Assembly: GCF_015686655.1 (NCBI RefSeq)
Contig: NZ_JADPMP010000008.1
Coordinates: forward strand, 62,001 to 126,000
DNA length: 64,000 bases
Source of the DNA: Pontibacter sp. FD36
GTDB taxonomy: Bacteria; Bacteroidota; Bacteroidia; Cytophagales; Hymenobacteraceae
Direction: 5' to 3'
The notes below the pieces were generated by a model. It was given only the letters and a program-made list of their open reading frames with translations, searched no databases and had not been told where the DNA came from. Position 1 is the first letter of the stretch. The number at the start of each line of letters is the position of its first letter. Shown here one piece after another: positions 1 to 9,963 of the stretch. The position numbers were made by a program, and so were the translations under genes.

Positions 1-750
1 GGTGGTTTCTGTGCGGCTACGTTCAAACGCGGAATGTATTTTGTGCAGGTGCCCACCACGCTGTTGGCGCAAGTGGATGCCAGCGTGGGCGGCAAAACAG
101 GTATAGACTTTCACGGACTCAAAAATCACATAGGGGTATACAAAGAGCCCAAAGCCGTCATCATTGATCCCTCTTTTCTGAACACGCTTCCGCAGCGCCA
201 GCTCAAGTCAGGTTATGCCGAGATCATCAAGCATTGGCTAATCGCCGACGCAGCTGCCTTTGAGGAACAGCAGCACATTGGACTTTTTACTGAAAATTGG
301 GATGACCTGATCCGGCACTCGGTAGGTATAAAGTCAGCCGTGGTGGAGGACGATCCTTTGGAAGGCGGCTATCGCAAAGTGCTCAACTTTGGCCATACGG
401 TGGGCCACGCCGTAGAAAGCTACCTGATGGAGCAACCCGGTCGTGAACTGTTGCATGGCGAAGCCATTGCGGTGGGGATGCTGTGCGAGGCATACCTGTC
501 CATGAAGAAAGACTTGCTCACAAAGCGGGAACTGGACCAAATCGAGACGTTTCTGGTGTCGATCTACGAAAAGGTGAAACTCACAGAAGAAGATGTTCAG
601 GCGATGGCCAAACTGGCCTTACAGGACAAGAAAAATACTCATTCCACTATTAACTGTACACTGTTGCAAGGTATAGGCAAGGCCGTTTGGGACCAGCCTG
701 TGACCGTGGCAGAAATACAGGAAGCATTGCGCTATTACCAGCTACTATGA
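1..750 (+). CDS. aroB: 3-dehydroquinate synthase, 5' end outside window
   Basis: Converts DAHP to 3-dehydroquinate, the second step of the shikimate pathway, in the cytoplasm; the enzyme uses NAD and a divalent metal. The reading frame is open from the first base, so the N-terminal NAD-binding part lies outside the window. Visible family signatures are DASVGGKTGIDF, followed by the K-N segment of the active site, then the metal-ligand segment GHTVGHAVE and LLHGEAIAVGM. The frame starts with GGFCAATFKRG, which matches the interior of the family, so the first internal methionine (base 34) is not the start. The stop overlaps the aroA start by four bases (ATGA), which indicates translational coupling of two shikimate-pathway genes. 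Confidence 0.95.
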   Translation, partial: GGFCAATFKRGMYFVQVPTTLLAQVDASVGGKTGIDFHGLKNHIGVYKEPKAVIIDPSFLNTLPQRQLKSGYAEIIKHWLIADAAAFEEQQHIGLFTENWDDLIRHSVGIKSAVVEDDPLEGGYRKVLNFGHTVGHAVESYLMEQPGRELLHGEAIAVGMLCEAYLSMKKDLLTKRELDQIETFLVSIYEKVKLTEEDVQAMAKLALQDKKNTHSTINCTLLQGIGKAVWDQPVTVAEIQEALRYYQLL

Positions 751-1976
751 CGAAAACCGTTACTCTTTCGCACCCTACAGGTATACTGAAAGGTCGTGTG
801 CAATTACCAGCCTCCAAAAGCGAGGCAAACCGTGCTCTGATTATCGCAGCCTTGGCTGGGGGAGAATCCAAATTGGAGAACCTCTCCGAGGCCAATGATA
901 CCCAACTCCTGCAAAGACTTCTGAATAGCGACTCGGAAACCATCGACGCCGAAGACGCGGGTACGGTGATGCGCTTTCTGACAGCCTACTATGCCGTGAC
1001 TGGTCAGCAAAAAACACTTACCGGAACCGATCGCATGTGCCAGCGGCCGATCAAAGTGTTGGTAGAGGCCTTGCAGGAATTGGGAGTAGGTATAGCCTAC
1101 CTGGGCGAAGCAGGTTATCCGCCCCTCCAGATCAGCGGCTTTAAAGGCAGCGGCAAAAAGCAGTTGAAAGTTCGCAGCGATATCAGCAGCCAGTACATTT
1201 CCGCTTTGATCATGGTGGCGCCATTGTTGCCCGATGGGCTGGAGCTGGAGCTGGAAGGGAAGATCAGTTCACGCCCTTACATTGAAATGACCCTGGCCCT
1301 GATGCAGCACTTCGGAGTAGAGGCCAGCTTTGAGGAAAACACGATCAGGGTGCCGAACCAAAAATATAATCCCGCTACTTTCGCCGTGGAATCAGACTGG
1401 TCAGCAGCCAGCTACTGGTATAGCATGGTGGCCTTGGCCAAAGAGGCGGATGTGACCTTGCTGGGTCTGCATGAAGATTCTCACCAAGGCGACAAAGCTA
1501 TTGTGGATATCATGCGCAGGTTAGGCGTTCATACTGAGTTCAAGCAAGAAGGTGTGCGTCTCACAAAAAAGCATGCCGAGAAAAGAGTAACCTTCGATTT
1601 TAGCAATTGCCCTGATCTGGCGCAGACTGTTGTGGCGCTGTGTGCAGCCTTAGGTATAGCCGTAGAGATGACTGGATTGGAGAGCCTTCGCATCAAAGAA
1701 ACAGACCGCATTCAGGCATTGCAGATTGAGGTGCTGAGTATGGGTGCCTCATTGGAAGAGAGAACCCCTGGGGTATTCCAGATGAACCCAACCCTTTTGA
1801 CCAATCGGGAGTTGAATTTCAGGACCTACGAAGATCATCGCATGGCCATGGCTTTTGCCCCGATTGCCTTATTGCAGCCTATCCAGATTCAGGAACCGCA
1901 TGTGGTGCGCAAGTCCTACCCTCGGTTTTGGGAAGATCTGGAGAAAATGGGCTTTGAAGTAACAGTGAATGAATAG
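747..1976 (+). CDS. aroA: 3-phosphoshikimate 1-carboxyvinyltransferase (EPSP synthase)
   Basis: Transfers the enolpyruvyl group of PEP to shikimate-3-phosphate, the sixth step of the shikimate pathway. At 409 aa it is slightly short for the family (about 420-440), which is usual in Bacteroidota. Seen: LPASKSEANRALI near the N-terminus (the Lys-Ser substrate-binding segment), DAGTVMRFLTAYYA (equivalent of the GNAGT-R segment), the second-half motif IKETDRI and EDHRMAMAFAPIAL near the C-terminus. The start at 747 is chosen because the homologous sequence begins there and it overlaps the aroB stop as ATGA; the frame is open further upstream, but that part encodes no family sequence. Adjacent aroB supports the call. 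Confidence 0.95.
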   Translation: MTKTVTLSHPTGILKGRVQLPASKSEANRALIIAALAGGESKLENLSEANDTQLLQRLLNSDSETIDAEDAGTVMRFLTAYYAVTGQQKTLTGTDRMCQRPIKVLVEALQELGVGIAYLGEAGYPPLQISGFKGSGKKQLKVRSDISSQYISALIMVAPLLPDGLELELEGKISSRPYIEMTLALMQHFGVEASFEENTIRVPNQKYNPATFAVESDWSAASYWYSMVALAKEADVTLLGLHEDSHQGDKAIVDIMRRLGVHTEFKQEGVRLTKKHAEKRVTFDFSNCPDLAQTVVALCAALGIAVEMTGLESLRIKETDRIQALQIEVLSMGASLEERTPGVFQMNPTLLTNRELNFRTYEDHRMAMAFAPIALLQPIQIQEPHVVRKSYPRFWEDLEKMGFEVTVNE

Positions 1977-1996
1977 TCATTAATGAGTAATGACTA
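1974..1996. repeat. 9-bp inverted repeat between aroA stop and next start
   Basis: TAGTCATTA and TAATGACTA are perfect inverted copies around a 5-base loop. The left arm contains the aroA stop codon and the right arm ends directly before the ATG of the following gene, so a hairpin here would sit exactly at the intercistronic junction. There is no T-run, so a factor-independent terminator is not indicated. Confidence 0.6.
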
Positions 1997-2518
1997 ATGG
2001 GGAAGCGCTATTTGTACGGGGATGCTGGCCTGATTGAGGTGTTGCTGCCGCAGTTTGAACTGATGGAAACTGCCGAAGGTGGGTTTGCTGCCGTTTACAA
2101 AGACCCGCTCACCAATTCATTTTGGTTGAAGTATTACGCCACCGCAGCCAAGCAAGGCGGTGGTTACCTCACCCTGCTGCGCCTCCCCGCACCACCTACC
2201 GATAAGCTGATCGACATTGCCATCAACTCCGATTTTGAAGACGAAGCGGTTGCTGCCGTGTTGCGCTTACTCGATGAAGAGGCGATTGAAAAGAAGGATT
2301 TCAGGCAATTGCTAATCGGGAAACTGGAACAGGCGGTGGAAGGAGCCGCCATACAGGCAGAGCGGGTTTTTAAGATCGTCAAGTTTTCCAATCTGACTGA
2401 CCCGATAAACAAGCGAGAAGTCATAGGTAGAACGGCAACGCAAGTGCAAGAAGACGCTGCTTATTTTCAAGGTATAGCCGAACGGGCAGAGCATTTGTTA
2501 AAGCAATTAGGAGCTTAA
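1997..2518 (+). CDS. conserved-looking protein of unknown function, 173 aa
   Basis: I do not recognise the family. The protein is soluble-looking, without signal peptide or membrane segment. It begins MGKRYLYGDAGL, has a central region resembling a small alpha/beta domain (FWLKYYATAAKQGGGYLTLL) and a helical, charged C-terminal half (EAIEKKDFRQLLIGKLEQA, ending AEHLLKQLGA). The start follows the aroA stop by 20 bases and lies right after a 9-bp hairpin, so it is probably cotranscribed with aroB-aroA. Coding statistics match the neighbours, so it is likely a real gene; its role cannot be given from the sequence. Confidence 0.7.
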   Translation: MGKRYLYGDAGLIEVLLPQFELMETAEGGFAAVYKDPLTNSFWLKYYATAAKQGGGYLTLLRLPAPPTDKLIDIAINSDFEDEAVAAVLRLLDEEAIEKKDFRQLLIGKLEQAVEGAAIQAERVFKIVKFSNLTDPINKREVIGRTATQVQEDAAYFQGIAERAEHLLKQLGA

Positions 2519-2564
2519 GGGGCGCTATACCCAATGCCGTTATTCGAGGAGCTATTGCCCCCGG

Positions 2565-2661
2565 TTGTCATCTCGAGAGAATATAGTCATCTGGTTTGTC
2601 TCAAAAGAGTAGCAATATTTCTTATTTCTCCAAAAACGAGGGCTCCAGGTCGAAATGACAA
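2565..2661. repeat. intergenic element with 12-bp imperfect terminal inverted repeats
   Basis: The ends TTGTCATCTCGA and TCGAAATGACAA are inverted copies with one mismatch, enclosing about 73 bases with further weakly self-complementary sequence. Elements that begin with GTCAT-TCGA and end with TCGAAATGAC are, from general knowledge, frequent in intergenic regions of Bacteroidota. It fills most of the gap between two convergent genes, so it might also stop transcription from both sides. Confidence 0.55.
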
Positions 2662-2695
2662 AAAATGTTTAAGTTGACGTCATTGACGCTATACC

Positions 2696-3490
2696 TTATT
2701 TGACCTCTGCAATTACACCTTGCAAATACTCTGGAGCTTTCAGCAACCTGCTTCCATACCAGCTGAACATTTCCCCATCTACTACTTTTATCTTCGCTTG
2801 TGGACACAGCTCCCTAAACTCTGCGAAATGTTTTTCCTGAAAAGGGTAGGGCTCTGATGACAGCAGAATCAGTTGTGGATTGGCTGTTTGCAGTTGCTCG
2901 GGCGATATTTCTGGATAGCGGGGCTGGTCGGCGAAAATATTGCTAAAGCCGCAACGCTGCAGCATGTGGTCGATGAAGTTGTCGCTGCCAACCGCCATAT
3001 AAGGTTTGCGCCAGATAAAGTAAGCCGTAGATATAGCGGGCTGCGCCGGTATTAGCTTCTCGAAACCAAGGGCTATACCTTTTACTAGTTCCTGTGCTTT
3101 AACTTCAGTACCTGTCAGTTTCCCAATTTGAATGATCATCTCCAAGGCGTCTTCCAAGGTATAGATATCGCTCATCCAGACGGGGTACTTTTCCTGCAAT
3201 GCCGCTATACCTTCTTCGTAGTTCTCCTCTTTATTCCCAATAATCAAATCTGGTTGCAGTTCGTCAATCACTTCCAACTTAAAGTTCTTGGTGCCGCCGA
3301 TAATGGTCTTCTGTTTTACTTTATCTTTTGGGTGAATGCAGAACTTGGTCAGGCCCACGATGCGGTCTTCCAGTCCTAAGTCAAAAAGCAACTCTGTTTG
3401 GGAAGGTACGAGCGAAATGATACGCTGCGGTAAGTGTGGCAGCGTAACGGTGTGGTCCATCTGGTCGATGAAGGTATAGGGGAAGCGCAT
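2696..3490 (-). CDS. periplasmic-type ABC substrate-binding protein (BtuF-like, helical-backbone metal/cobalamin/heme receptor)
   Basis: A 264-aa protein of the helical-backbone receptor family that delivers cobalamin, heme or siderophore-iron to ABC importers. Seen: RIISLVPSQTELLFDLGLEDRIVG at the N-terminus (typical BtuF opening), KVIDELQPDLIIGNKEENY-like segment, and the C-terminal NPQLILLSSEPYPFQ. There is no convincing signal peptide when started at base 3490 (MRFPYTF); the longer upstream frame does not supply one either. Some Bacteroidota members of this group are cytoplasmic or lack obvious leaders. No permease or ATPase gene is adjacent, so the ligand cannot be assigned. It ends next to a convergent gene and is probably monocistronic. 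Confidence 0.8.
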   Translation of the reverse strand: MRFPYTFIDQMDHTVTLPHLPQRIISLVPSQTELLFDLGLEDRIVGLTKFCIHPKDKVKQKTIIGGTKNFKLEVIDELQPDLIIGNKEENYEEGIAALQEKYPVWMSDIYTLEDALEMIIQIGKLTGTEVKAQELVKGIALGFEKLIPAQPAISTAYFIWRKPYMAVGSDNFIDHMLQRCGFSNIFADQPRYPEISPEQLQTANPQLILLSSEPYPFQEKHFAEFRELCPQAKIKVVDGEMFSWYGSRLLKAPEYLQGVIAEVK

Positions 3491-3520
3491 GTTCAAAAGT
3501 AAGCAATTTGGGATGGCGGT

Positions 3521-3562
3521 AAAACAAAAAACCACACCAGGCGCTCGGGCACAGTGTGGTTT
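3521..3562 (-). terminator. rho-independent terminator after the M42 peptidase
   Basis: AAACCACAC (3529-3537) and GTGTGGTTT (3554-3562) form a 9-bp stem. On the minus strand the stem is followed by a T-rich tail (plus-strand A-run 3521-3530). It lies 20 bases past the stop of the peptidase gene. Confidence 0.75.
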
Positions 3563-3583
3563 CTCTTGGGCTAAAAGCGATTT

Positions 3584-4654
3584 CTATTTCAGGTAACGGA
3601 AGTCCTGGTTGTCTTCGATTTTTAGCAGTGTTTCGTATATCAGTTTCGTTACGTTCTCTACGTCGTCTTTGTGCACGGTCTCTACTGTTGTGTGCATGTA
3701 CTTCAACGGTAGTGAAATCAGAGCCGAGGCTACACCCGCATTAGAGTATGCAAACGCATCCGTGTCGGTTCCGGTTGCACGTGAAACGGCAGAACGCTGG
3801 AATGGGATCTCTTTTTCCTGAGCCGTATTGATGATCAAATCACGCAGGTTGTTCTGCACGGCCGGACCGTAGGCAATCACTGGACCTTTGCCACAGTGGA
3901 TGTCACCGCTGTTCTTCTTGTCATACATCGGCGACTGCGTATCGTGCGTTACGTCGGTGATGATGGCTACGTCCGGCTTAATGCGGTGTGCGATCATCTC
4001 AGCGCCGCGCAGGCCGATCTCTTCCTGCACCGCATTCACGATGTACAGACCGAATGGCAACTTGTGCTTGCGCTCATGAATCATGCGGGCCACTTCAGCG
4101 ATCATAAAACCACCCACGCGGTTATCCAACGCACGCCCTACGTAGAACTTGTCGTTCATCACCGTAAACTCGTCTTCAAAGGTAGCCACGCAACCTACGT
4201 GTATACCCATTTTCTCTACTTCCTCGCGGTTGCTGGCCCCACAGTCCAAAAACACCGTCTCGATGGTAGGAGCTTTGTCATTCTCAACCTTGCGCACATG
4301 TATGGCCGGCCAACCGAAAACAGCCTTTACGATACCTTTGGAGGTATAGATATTCACTCTTTTTGATGGAGCGATCAGTGCGTCGGAACCGCCATTGCGC
4401 TTCAGGTAAATGTAGCCTTCCGGTGTGATGTAGTTCACAAACCAGGATATCTCATCGGCATGCGCCTCGATCACTACTTTGTACTCCGCCTCCGGGTTGA
4501 TCACACCTACCACGGTGCCGTACGTATCCACAAAGTAATCTTCAATGTATGGCTTCACATACTCCAGCCACAGTTTCTGTCCTTCAGACTCGAAGCCGGT
4601 AGGAGAGGAGTTGTTCAGATATTTCTCAAGGAACTCAAATGATTCTTTTCTCAT
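3584..4654 (-). CDS. M42 family metallopeptidase (glutamyl/leucyl aminopeptidase type)
   Basis: A cytoplasmic dinuclear zinc/cobalt aminopeptidase, 356 aa, that trims peptides. Metal and catalytic motifs of the M42 family are visible in order: IEAHADEISW (His and Asp of the metal site), ALDNRVGGF (bridging Asp), VQEEIGLRGA (catalytic Glu-Glu), DVTHDT, and the late metal ligand His in LKYMHTTVE. The start is placed at MRKESFEFLEKYL because M42 proteins begin there; an upstream in-frame Met would add a cysteine-rich leader that overlaps a hairpin and has no family support. It is monocistronic, bounded by terminators on both sides. Confidence 0.92.
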   Translation of the reverse strand: MRKESFEFLEKYLNNSSPTGFESEGQKLWLEYVKPYIEDYFVDTYGTVVGVINPEAEYKVVIEAHADEISWFVNYITPEGYIYLKRNGGSDALIAPSKRVNIYTSKGIVKAVFGWPAIHVRKVENDKAPTIETVFLDCGASNREEVEKMGIHVGCVATFEDEFTVMNDKFYVGRALDNRVGGFMIAEVARMIHERKHKLPFGLYIVNAVQEEIGLRGAEMIAHRIKPDVAIITDVTHDTQSPMYDKKNSGDIHCGKGPVIAYGPAVQNNLRDLIINTAQEKEIPFQRSAVSRATGTDTDAFAYSNAGVASALISLPLKYMHTTVETVHKDDVENVTKLIYETLLKIEDNQDFRYLK

Positions 4655-4696
4655 CAGGGTCGTTTTCAGTAGTGTATAGACAATGGTTGTTAAACA

Positions 4697-4743
4697 TAAC
4701 GAGCATGTACAGCCAGATGTTCTGTGACTGTACATGCTCGTTA
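4697..4743 (-). terminator. strong 16-bp perfect inverted repeat, terminator of the carboxylase gene
   Basis: TAACGAGCATGTACAG (4697-4712) and CTGTACATGCTCGTTA (4728-4743) match over 16 bp around a 15-base loop. The hairpin begins 10 bases past the carboxylase stop and ends 43 bases before the M42 start. The T-tail on the minus strand is weak, so it could also be a regulatory hairpin in the leader of the M42 gene. Confidence 0.65.
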
Positions 4744-4753
4744 CTTAATGCAG

Positions 4754-6313
4754 TTAAAGCGGGATGTTACCGTGCTTCTTGCGAGGCAGGCTCACGGCCT
4801 TGTTTTCCAGCATCTTGAAGGCCTTGATCAGCTTAGCGCGTGTTTCGCCTGGCATGATCACCTCATCAATGAAGCCACGGTGAGCGGCACGGTATGGCGT
4901 TGCAAATTTATCTTTATACTCCTGTACCTTTTCAGCAAGCTTTGCAGCCGGATCTTCAGCTTCTGCAATCTCACGCTTGAAGATGATCTCGGCAGCACCC
5001 TGCGCACCCATTACCGCGATCTCTGCAGTTGGCCAGGCGTAGTTCATGTCAGCACCGATGTGCTTGGAGTTCATTACGTCGTAAGCACCGCCGTAGGCCT
5101 TACGGGTAATCACCGTGATACGTGGTACAGTCGCTTCGCAGAAGGCGTACAGCAACTTGGCACCGTTGGTGATGATGCCGCGCCACTCCTGATCCGTGCC
5201 CGGCAGGAAGCCTGGTACGTCTTCGAGTACCAGCAACGGCACATTGAAACTATCGCAGAAGCGCACGAAGCGAGCAGCTTTGGTACTAGCATTAATGTCG
5301 AGTACGCCGGCTAGTACGGCAGGCTGGTTGCCTACGATGCCGATGCTGCGTCCACCCAGACGGGCAAAGCCAACCACGATGTTCTCTCCGAAGTTTTTGT
5401 GCACTTCAAAGAAAGAGTCTGCATCGATAATGCCCTCGATCACCTCACGCATGTCGTAAGGTTGGTTCGGGTTTTCAGGTATAATGGTGTCGAGTACAGT
5501 GCGTGTTTCGTCCGCCGCTTCCTCGTAAGGTACAGACGGGGGCAATTCCTCACAGTTCTGCGGGATATAGCTCAACAGGTTTTTGATGTAGTTGATGCAC
5601 TCCACTTCGTTAGCGCAGGAGAAGTGCGTCACACCGCTCTTAGTGCTGTGCGTGCTGGCACCGCCAAGCTCTTCAGACGTTACGTTCTCGTGTGTTACCG
5701 TTTTCACCACGTTCGGGCCGGTCACGAACATATAGGACGTGTCTTCCACCATCATGATGAAGTCGGTGATGGCAGGGGAATACACCGCGCCACCCGCGCA
5801 TGGTCCCATAATGGCCGAGATCTGAGGTATAACGCCAGAGGCAAGTGTGTTACGGTAGAAGATATCAGCATAACCACCCAATGACACTACGCCCTCCTGG
5901 ATACGGGCACCACCGGAGTCATTCAATCCGATCACCGGCGCACCGTTCTTCATGGCCAGTTCCATGATCTTCACGATCTTCTCGGCGTGTGTCTCAGAGA
6001 GGGAGCCACCCAGTACCGTGAAGTCCTGTGAGAAAACGTACACCAGACGGCCATTGATGGTGCCGTAGCCGGTTACCACGCCGTCGCCGAGGTAGTACTG
6101 CTTATCCAAACCAAAGTCTTTGGAGCGGTGCATCACAAACTTGCCGATCTCCTCGAAAGAGTTCTCATCCATCAAAAGGTGAATGCGCTCACGGGCTGTC
6201 AGTTTGCCTTTTTTGTGCTGTGCTTCTATTCTGTCCTGTCCGCCGCCTAGCAAGGCTTCGGCGTTTTTGCGCTCCAGCGTTTCTATCTGGCTCTGTCTGA
6301 TGTCTCCTGCCAT
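4754..6313 (-). CDS. acyl-CoA carboxylase, carboxyltransferase (beta) subunit
   Basis: Transfers the carboxyl group from carboxybiotin to an acyl-CoA, probably propionyl-CoA, giving methylmalonyl-CoA. The 519-aa length and sequence match the PccB/MmdA group: [19 protein letters not shown] near the N-terminus, [30 protein letters not shown] in the first crotonase-like half, and [14 protein letters not shown] and [17 protein letters not shown] in the second. The start at [13 protein letters not shown] fits the family; a longer in-frame start at 6361 adds 16 residues without family similarity. No biotin carboxylase or biotin carrier gene is adjacent, so the partners are encoded elsewhere. Substrate is inferred from family resemblance only. 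Confidence 0.9.
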   Translation of the reverse strand: MAGDIRQSQIETLERKNAEALLGGGQDRIEAQHKKGKLTARERIHLLMDENSFEEIGKFVMHRSKDFGLDKQYYLGDGVVTGYGTINGRLVYVFSQDFTVLGGSLSETHAEKIVKIMELAMKNGAPVIGLNDSGGARIQEGVVSLGGYADIFYRNTLASGVIPQISAIMGPCAGGAVYSPAITDFIMMVEDTSYMFVTGPNVVKTVTHENVTSEELGGASTHSTKSGVTHFSCANEVECINYIKNLLSYIPQNCEELPPSVPYEEAADETRTVLDTIIPENPNQPYDMREVIEGIIDADSFFEVHKNFGENIVVGFARLGGRSIGIVGNQPAVLAGVLDINASTKAARFVRFCDSFNVPLLVLEDVPGFLPGTDQEWRGIITNGAKLLYAFCEATVPRITVITRKAYGGAYDVMNSKHIGADMNYAWPTAEIAVMGAQGAAEIIFKREIAEAEDPAAKLAEKVQEYKDKFATPYRAAHRGFIDEVIMPGETRAKLIKAFKMLENKAVSLPRKKHGNIPL

Positions 6314-6442
6314 GAAATAGGGTATATCTGTTTTATGGAATATCGATTGAATAATTGTCAAATTTAAAAACTATCAGCCGAAATCAGCTATACTAGAAGC
6401 AAAATTTGGCTCCTTACCAGAGTATATCTTTCCGATAAAGTC

Positions 6443-6477
6443 AAAAAATAAGGGCTGCCCCGTTAGGAACAGCCCTT
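6443..6477 (-). terminator. rho-independent terminator of clpC
   Basis: AAGGGCTG (6450-6457) pairs with CAGCCCTT (6470-6477). On the minus strand the stem runs into a T-tract (plus-strand A-run 6443-6448). It lies 20 bases past the clpC stop. Confidence 0.8.
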
Positions 6478-6497
6478 GTAATAGTAGGTCTTAAACC

Positions 6498-9101
6498 TTA
6501 TTTGTCAGATTTCTCACCGTCACCAGACGACTTGGTTGGCTCAGTCTCTTCCTCTTCTCCGTCATTGGCTATACCTTTCGGCTTCTTGCCATTGCTCTTT
6601 TTAGAAGCGAAAGTCAGTTTCTCTTCGCCTTCCTTGAAGTCTACCATCATGGTGTCACCTTGTGCGATCTCGGCTTTCAGTATCTCCTCCGCAATCGGGT
6701 CTTCGATATACTTCTGAATAGCACGGTTCAACGGACGGGCACCATACTTTGGATCGTAGCCTTTCTCAGCCACAAAATCCTTGGCTTTGTCGGTAAGCTC
6801 GATCTTGTAACCCAAGGCCTCAATGCGCTTGAACAGCTTGCCAAGCGACAGTTCGATGATCTTGTGCATGTCTTCACGACCAAGTGAGTTGAACACGATC
6901 ACATCATCCAGACGATTCAGGAACTCAGGCGAGAAGGTCTTCTTCAACGCACTGGCAATCGTGCCCTTCATGATATCATCCACGTTCTCCTGCTTGCTCT
7001 TCGACATGAAACCGATACCGGCACCGAAGTCCTGCAGATCACGTGCACCGATGTTGGAGGTCATGATGATGATCGTGTTACGGAAGTCAACCTTGCGGCC
7101 AAGACCATCCGTCAGGATACCATCATCCAGTACCTGCAAGAGCAGGTTGTACACGTCCGGGTGCGCTTTCTCGATCTCGTCGAGCAGTACCACAGAGTAT
7201 GGCTTGCGGCGGATTTTCTCCGTCAGCTGACCACCTTCTTCGTAACCCACGTAACCCGGAGGCGCTCCCACCAAGCGAGATACGCTGAATTTCTCCATGT
7301 ACTCACTCATGTCGATACGCACCAGTGCGTCGTCTTTGTCGAACAGGTATGTCGCCAGTACTTTGGCAAGCTCCGTTTTACCTACACCAGTCGGACCCAG
7401 GAATACAAATGAACCGATTGGCTTCTTCGGATCTTTCAGACCCACGCGCGTACGCTGGATGGCTTTCACTAACTGACCAATCGCTTTGTCCTGGCCGATT
7501 ACTTTACCCTTGAGCTCTTCGCCCATGTTCAAAAGTTTCACGCCTTCGTTCTGGGCGATACGCTTCACCGGTATACCTGTCATCATGGCAATAACCTCTG
7601 CCACATTTTCCTCTTTTACCGTGTAGCGCTTCTTCTTGGTCTCCTCTTCCCAGCTCTTTTTAGCGGATTCGAGTTGGTCAATCAGTTTTTTCTCTTTGTC
7701 GCGTAGTTGGGCAGCCTCTTCATATTTCTGGCTCTTCACTACGCGGTTTTTCTCTACCTTGATGTTCTCGATCTGCTCTTCAAGCTTCAGGATATCATCC
7801 GGCACGATGATGTTGTTGATGTGCACACGCGCACCAGCTTCATCCAGGATGTCGATAGCCTTGTCTGGAAGGAAACGGTCGCTCATGTAGCGGTCCGAAA
7901 GCTTCACGCAGGCCTCAATGGCTTTATCAGTATAGTTTACGTGGTGGTGATCCTGGTACTTGTCTTTGATGTTGTGCAGGATTTCCATGGTTTCCTCCGG
8001 TGTGGTAGGGTCTACCATCACGATCTGGAAACGACGGGCCAAAGCACCATCTTTCTCAATGTACTGGCGGTATTCATCAAGCGTAGTCGCGCCAATGCAT
8101 TGGATCTCACCACGGGCAAGCGCTGGCTTGAACATATTGGAGGCATCCAGCGAACCGGAAGCGCCACCAGCGCCCACAATCGTGTGCAACTCGTCAATGA
8201 ACAGGATCACGTCAGGAGACTTCTCGAGCTCGTTCATTACGGCTTTCATACGCTCCTCAAACTGACCGCGATACTTCGTGCCAGCTACAAGTGATGCCAA
8301 ATCAAGGGTAACCACACGCTTGTTGAAGAGCACGCGGCTTACTTTTTTCTGCACGATGCGCAGTGCAAGTCCTTCAGCAATAGCTGTTTTACCTACGCCA
8401 GGCTCACCAATCAGGATCGGGTTGTTCTTCTTACGACGGCTCAGTACCTGGGCTACGCGCTCGATTTCTTTCTCACGGCCCACAATCGGGTCGAGCTTGT
8501 CGTCTTCTGCCAGTTTGGTCAGGTCGCGGCCAAAGTTGTCAAGCACCGGAGTGCGTGATTTTTCGCCAGGCTTCTTGCTCGAGCTGCTGCCAGCGCGTGA
8601 AGAAGAGCCGAATAACTTGTCAGAATCATCAGAATCGTCCGTGTCAGACGATGCCAGTGGATTATTGCTATGATAATCCAGGGAGTCTCTTATTGCTTCG
8701 TAGTTCACGTTGAATTTCGCTAAGATTTGAGAAGAAATGTTGTCTTCATCCCGGAGGATGGATAATAAGAGGTGTTCAGTACCTATTATATCACTTTTGA
8801 AGATTTTGGCCTCCAGATAAGTAATCTTAAGCACCTTCTCAGTTTGCTTGGTAAGCGGGATGCTGCCAGTGATGTTGCTGTTCTGAGATGCGGTGTTTCG
8901 TGTAGCCTGCTCTAAAGCGTACTTCAGTTCATCTATCGAAACGCCCAGCTTCTTCAGTAAGGCGATGGCAGTACCTTCTCCTTCCCGGATCATGCCCAGC
9001 ACCAGGTGTTCGGTGCCAATGTAGTCATGCCCAAGGCGGATAGCTTCCTCGCGGCTGAGTGAGATAACCTCTTTCACTCTGTTTGAGAATTTAGCTTCCA
9101 T
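6498..9101 (-). CDS. clpC: ATP-dependent Clp protease ATPase subunit ClpC
   Basis: Hsp100 unfoldase that feeds substrates to the ClpP peptidase. The 867-aa protein has the full ClpC layout: two Clp-N repeats (about 5-140, each with an IGTEHL segment), an acidic/serine-rich linker (about 150-182), first AAA+ domain with Walker A GEPGVGKT (232-239) and Walker B LFIDELH, a UVR-type middle segment ([19 protein letters not shown]), second AAA+ domain with Walker A GPTGVGKT and [13 protein letters not shown], and a C-terminal D2 small domain followed by a charged tail (about 40 residues rich in E, K, S). The acidic linker and tail are typical of Bacteroidota ClpC. It is monocistronic with its own terminator. 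Confidence 0.96.
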   Translation of the reverse strand: MEAKFSNRVKEVISLSREEAIRLGHDYIGTEHLVLGMIREGEGTAIALLKKLGVSIDELKYALEQATRNTASQNSNITGSIPLTKQTEKVLKITYLEAKIFKSDIIGTEHLLLSILRDEDNISSQILAKFNVNYEAIRDSLDYHSNNPLASSDTDDSDDSDKLFGSSSRAGSSSSKKPGEKSRTPVLDNFGRDLTKLAEDDKLDPIVGREKEIERVAQVLSRRKKNNPILIGEPGVGKTAIAEGLALRIVQKKVSRVLFNKRVVTLDLASLVAGTKYRGQFEERMKAVMNELEKSPDVILFIDELHTIVGAGGASGSLDASNMFKPALARGEIQCIGATTLDEYRQYIEKDGALARRFQIVMVDPTTPEETMEILHNIKDKYQDHHHVNYTDKAIEACVKLSDRYMSDRFLPDKAIDILDEAGARVHINNIIVPDDILKLEEQIENIKVEKNRVVKSQKYEEAAQLRDKEKKLIDQLESAKKSWEEETKKKRYTVKEENVAEVIAMMTGIPVKRIAQNEGVKLLNMGEELKGKVIGQDKAIGQLVKAIQRTRVGLKDPKKPIGSFVFLGPTGVGKTELAKVLATYLFDKDDALVRIDMSEYMEKFSVSRLVGAPPGYVGYEEGGQLTEKIRRKPYSVVLLDEIEKAHPDVYNLLLQVLDDGILTDGLGRKVDFRNTIIIMTSNIGARDLQDFGAGIGFMSKSKQENVDDIMKGTIASALKKTFSPEFLNRLDDVIVFNSLGREDMHKIIELSLGKLFKRIEALGYKIELTDKAKDFVAEKGYDPKYGARPLNRAIQKYIEDPIAEEILKAEIAQGDTMMVDFKEGEEKLTFASKKSNGKKPKGIANDGEEEETEPTKSSGDGEKSDK

Positions 9102-9216
9102 GTATACTCTATAAAAAAATGTAAAGGTCTAAAATGTTGTAACTCGTTGAGGCTAACAGGAAAAGCCCCTGATTTAAACAAGCCCAACTCCACAAAGGTT
9201 TAGTTTTGCCGGGGCA

Positions 9217-9801
9217 TTATTGTAAGTAGGAAAGCGACTTCGGACCCTGTGTAAACAACAAGTCAATTATACTAAGGTCTTGTACAAATTGTTTGCCAAA
9301 TACTTGTGTATAGGGTTGTACGTACAAGTTGTCAGGAATGATTTTAGGATGTATCCTATTTCTGAGGTCGAGCACCCCCTCCGGTTGCTCTGTCTGATAG
9401 CTGTCTGTGAACCCGATTCGCCGATCCAGTTTCAGAAATTTAAGATAAAGCCGCAATAAATCAACGTTCAGGTCAAATAAATATTTCGGTTGCCGTTCAT
9501 ACACCTCCCGAATGTAGTCACTGTAAAATTCAAAATAGGGCGCCCGTCCGTAGGCGGCTTGTATCGTACGCCAATGTACGTTGTACCATTTCTGGCTGTA
9601 GTCAATCTCGATCTCGGCAATCGAAATCTTATCTTTACTGTTGCCCCGCAGCACTGGCACGCTCAGTGGCACCATGCCCTGCGCGGTGAGCACGTGGCAG
9701 CGGTTGCGGTAGCTCTGCTTTATATAGTTCTCGTGTTTTTCTAGCAGCATACCATCAGACTTAAGCAGTGCAGCAAAAAACTGAATAGGTGGGTGGTACA
9801 T
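9217..9801 (-). CDS. WbqC-like family protein
   Basis: A 194-aa cytoplasmic protein of the WbqC-like family, linked in other bacteria to polysaccharide or O-antigen loci, with no firmly established reaction. Seen are the opening MYHPPIQFFAALLKSD, ENYIKQSYRNRCHVLTAQGM, LSVPVLRG, and WRTIQAAYGRAPYFEFYSD, all recognisable features of the family. The start at 9801 is chosen because the family begins near it; an upstream Met adds only seven residues. It is divergent from the acyltransferase gene that follows. In Bacteroidota this gene commonly stands near lepB and housekeeping genes. Confidence 0.8.
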   Translation of the reverse strand: MYHPPIQFFAALLKSDGMLLEKHENYIKQSYRNRCHVLTAQGMVPLSVPVLRGNSKDKISIAEIEIDYSQKWYNVHWRTIQAAYGRAPYFEFYSDYIREVYERQPKYLFDLNVDLLRLYLKFLKLDRRIGFTDSYQTEQPEGVLDLRNRIHPKIIPDNLYVQPYTQVFGKQFVQDLSIIDLLFTQGPKSLSYLQ

Positions 9802-9939
9802 TATTTCGGTTAAGAGGAGCAAATCAGTCAGAAAGTTTGGGAGTTAGAAAGTTTGAAGTTTGTAGGGGTGTATCCTATACCTGGGATAAGATGCGAAATA
9901 AGCACGATTTCTTTAATTTCATAATGCAAGTATAGGTCG

Positions 9940-9947
9940 TACCTTTG
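9940..9947 (+). promoter_or_regulatory. candidate -7 box (TAnnTTTG) for the acyltransferase gene
   Basis: TACCTTTG matches the Bacteroidota -7 consensus and lies 16 bases before the GTG start, implying a very short leader. No good TTTG is present 19-21 bases upstream, so the assignment is tentative. Confidence 0.4.
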
Positions 9948-9963
9948 CAGGCGATTATACTTC

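Noticed and set aside
5399..5884. Antisense open frame within the carboxylase gene
   Set aside because: No recognisable domain; explained by the codon usage of the carboxylase gene.
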